A stretch of 64,000 bases of DNA, from positions 1 to 64,000 of the forward strand of contig JAOALB010000134.1 of assembly GCA_025331125.1 (NCBI GenBank). Reading direction: 5' to 3'. The notes below the pieces were generated by a model. It saw nothing but the letters and a program-made list of their open reading frames with translations. It did not search any database and was not told the DNA's origin. This DNA comes from Mycogone perniciosa. Lineage: Eukaryota; Ascomycota; Sordariomycetes; Hypocreales; Hypocreaceae. The translations under genes were made by a program, and so were the position numbers. Positions 62,520 to 64,000 of this stretch are shown here, one piece after another (positions within the stretch are counted from its first letter, which is position 1; each line of letters starts with the position of its first letter).

Positions 62520-62972
62520 ATGTGGCCTGGAAACGCTTTTACTTTAGCCACTATTGTGGCGAGCGCTATGGGAGCTCTGGTTCCAGCCAGTTCTGATGCT
62601 CTTGGCTTAGAGAAGCGCGGAAAATGTGATAGTAGTACAGGCTGCGTCACCTATTTTGGTACCGAAGCGTGCAGCTCCGATCAACGATTGCCTAAAGCAA
62701 TGAACAATCAGGTGCCTGTTGAGCCACATAACAGCTATGTGGCAAATTGTGGTGGCGGTTGCTATCGATGGCCTATGATTCGTGCTCTTTATCTTGAAAC
62801 CAAGATTACCCGGGCCTTCGACGGAGGCCCCAAAACGACCTGCAGAGTTTATTCAGATAATGATTGCAGGGTTCCACTGAAAGATGTATCTAGTGGCCGG
62901 AATGGTTACGCTCAATCCTGCATCAATCTAAGCCAGCCGGGCAACTCCATGAAGTGCTATATGGGCTGTTAG
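62520..62972 (+). CDS. small secreted cysteine-rich protein (candidate effector)
   Basis: The only intact, convincing gene of the window encodes 150 residues. Residues 1-19 form a signal peptide (hydrophobic FTLATIVASAMGALV, likely cleavage near Ala19 or Ala23). LEKR at 30-33 is a Kex2-type site, so the mature chain probably starts at Gly34. It then has ten cysteines at 36, 42, 51, 77, 81, 108, 116, 134, 146 and 150, enough for five disulfides, and no further membrane segment. CGGGC (77-81) and the C-terminal CYMGC are notable. The protein should be exported to the apoplast or medium; size, cysteine content and location beside RIP-mutated repeats fit an effector, but no named family is recognised. 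GC and codon use are normal, with no RIP stops. An alternative model with a 3' intron beginning at 62968 is discussed in the findings; it would remove Cys150. Confidence 0.82.
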   Translation: MWPGNAFTLATIVASAMGALVPASSDALGLEKRGKCDSSTGCVTYFGTEACSSDQRLPKAMNNQVPVEPHNSYVANCGGGCYRWPMIRALYLETKITRAFDGGPKTTCRVYSDNDCRVPLKDVSSGRNGYAQSCINLSQPGNSMKCYMGC

Positions 62973-63016
62973 CATTCTCCTTATAACGGAGGGGAGAGAC
63001 AATCGCATAATGTTAA

Positions 63017-63154
63017 GTTGGAGATGGAACGGTTATAGGGATATCGGACGACGAATCAGATCTGGGAAAATATAGCGATTGGATTTCCGATGCCATTACA
63101 AGGCCCATCAGGGAAGGAACGGAGAAAGTGATGGATCAGATAGCACCAGTGTAA
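63017..63154 (+). other. open coding-like stretch downstream of the secreted-protein gene
   Basis: A + frame open from 63017 to a TAA at 63152-63154 reads GDGTVIGISDDESDLGKYSD and then a mixed acidic/basic, amphipathic-looking tail ending QIAPV. It has no upstream ATG of its own. It can be joined in frame to the preceding gene by an intron with donor GTTAGC at 62968 and acceptor at 63017 (50 nt) or 63038 (71 nt). It is either a terminal exon or the relic of one. Confidence 0.4.
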
Positions 63155-63306
63155 CAAAGCATCATACCGTTACGCCAATAGGCAAAAGAATAGGCTAATA
63201 ATCGCATTTATAGCGATTATTATAACGGTATTAACTGTATATGAGGAAAACGTGCTCGGAATGTAATAACTAGGGACAGGCATATAGGGCAGCGCAGCTA
63301 CCTAAC
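63155..63306. other. intergenic sequence
   Basis: No gene seen. ATCGC...GCGAT and similar short inverted motifs occur around 63200-63220 (AATCGCATTTATAGCGATT, 63201-63219), a 7-bp hairpin that could act in transcript 3' end formation; this is speculative. Confidence 0.35.
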
Positions 63307-63420
63307 TGTTACAACCCGACCATGTCAAAGACCAGGTCACGGGGACACGGGAGAAAATCGGTTGCACCAAGCAATTATCAGGAAGTGATTACCGCGCTAA
63401 GAGTGATTATTTGAATGCTT
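63307..63420 (+). repeat. fragment of Gypsy-1 LTR (U3 end), plus orientation
   Basis: TGTTACAACCCGACCATGTC and about 95 further bases align with the reverse complement of 58790-58908 (AAGACCAGGT, AATCGGTT, ATTACCGCGCTAA, GAATGCTT). It is the same U3 type as G1-a but much less RIP-mutated, and in the opposite orientation. Similarity stops near 63420, so the LTR is truncated. Confidence 0.82.
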
Positions 63421-64000
63421 TAAGTTATCTTTATACTATTAATAAACATAAACTATAATTATTAATAGCTTTATTGAATAGTTAATTGTTATATAGTATA
63501 TAAGGTTGCCTATCTATATATAGAGTATAAAGCTTTGCTTTTATATGATTTATGGTTAAATTTTAATTTAGTAGTTTAAAGTTATATTAATTAATATATT
63601 ACTTAATATAGCTAGTTTACTATTAAACTAAGCTATTTAAGCGCTTTTAATTATAATAATTTAAGAGCTAGCTTTCAGGAATAGATTATTTAATTTAATT
63701 AATTAAGTAATTGCATTTAGCTATATTTAGTAATAGAAGCTAGTTATATAATTGAAATTTTGAAAATTGTTAAATTTTTTAAAATTATTATTATATAATA
63801 TATAATAGAATAGAAAGGAGAGAATATAAATAAAAAGGGAAGGAAAGGAAAAGAAAAAGAGTTTTTTTTGATTTTATATATTACTTTATAATAAAATATA
63901 TATAGTTTTATATAGTTAAATATTAATTATATAAAACTAAATTTTGTTTCTTTTTTTCTTTTAATACTTTAGCCTTTTATTAAAATTATATATAATTTAT
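63421..64000. other. AT-rich stretch at the right edge, no gene
   Basis: Return to TA-rich, RIP-like sequence without an open frame. It holds a purine-rich run (GAAAGGAGAGAATATAAATA and AAGGGAAGGAAAGGAAAAG, 63815-63860). Probably the start of another decayed repeat. Confidence 0.5.

Overview
The window looks like an AT-rich, gene-poor compartment of a filamentous ascomycete (Pezizomycotina). Nearly all of 1-59 kb is transposon sequence converted to TA-rich DNA. C-to-T and G-to-A differences separate paired LTRs and target duplications, and in-frame TAG/TAA stand where Gln, Trp or Arg codons are expected. This is the signature of repeat-induced point mutation (RIP). The species cannot be named from the sequence. 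Family names below (C1, C2, G1, G2, P1) are local labels.

Left block, 1-25 kb. A 9-bp tandem repeat and a small GC island precede a 5'-truncated Copia element (C1-a, +, about 1090-6249). It joins tail to tail with a second copy of the same family (C1-b, -) at about 6250. C1-b is split by a Fot1/pogo-like DNA transposon (P1, 6772-23401, TA duplication, about 77-bp terminal inverted repeats). P1 is itself split by two full-length C1 elements: C1-c (6985-14211, +, duplication ATAGC) and C1-d (15463-22201, -, duplication CCTAT/CCTAC).

Right block, 25-59 kb. A Gypsy copy (G1-a, -) runs from about 25.37 kb to its 5' LTR at 58501-58908 and is interrupted twice. One insertion is Copia-2 (C2, 29726-50602, +), which contains Gypsy-2 (G2, 32008-46386, -), which contains another G1 copy (G1-b, 33009-40680, -). 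The other is G1-c (50788-58158, -), inserted into its own family. Five-base target duplications, several with one RIP-type change, fix each boundary. No autonomous intact transposon gene remains.

Right edge, 59.3-63.4 kb. A solo G1 LTR (59333-59719) marks the change to ordinary base composition. The best intact gene is at 62520-62972 (+). It encodes a 150-residue secreted protein with ten cysteines, a Kex2-type Lys-Arg site and no transposon features, which makes it a candidate effector-type small secreted protein. A fragment of G1 LTR (63307 to about 63420) follows, then AT-rich DNA returns. A cysteine-rich secreted protein beside RIP-mutated repeats is a classic two-speed-genome arrangement.

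Domain assignments were made by reading translations by eye. Coordinates of LTRs and target duplications are base-level; coordinates of degenerate coding regions are approximate.
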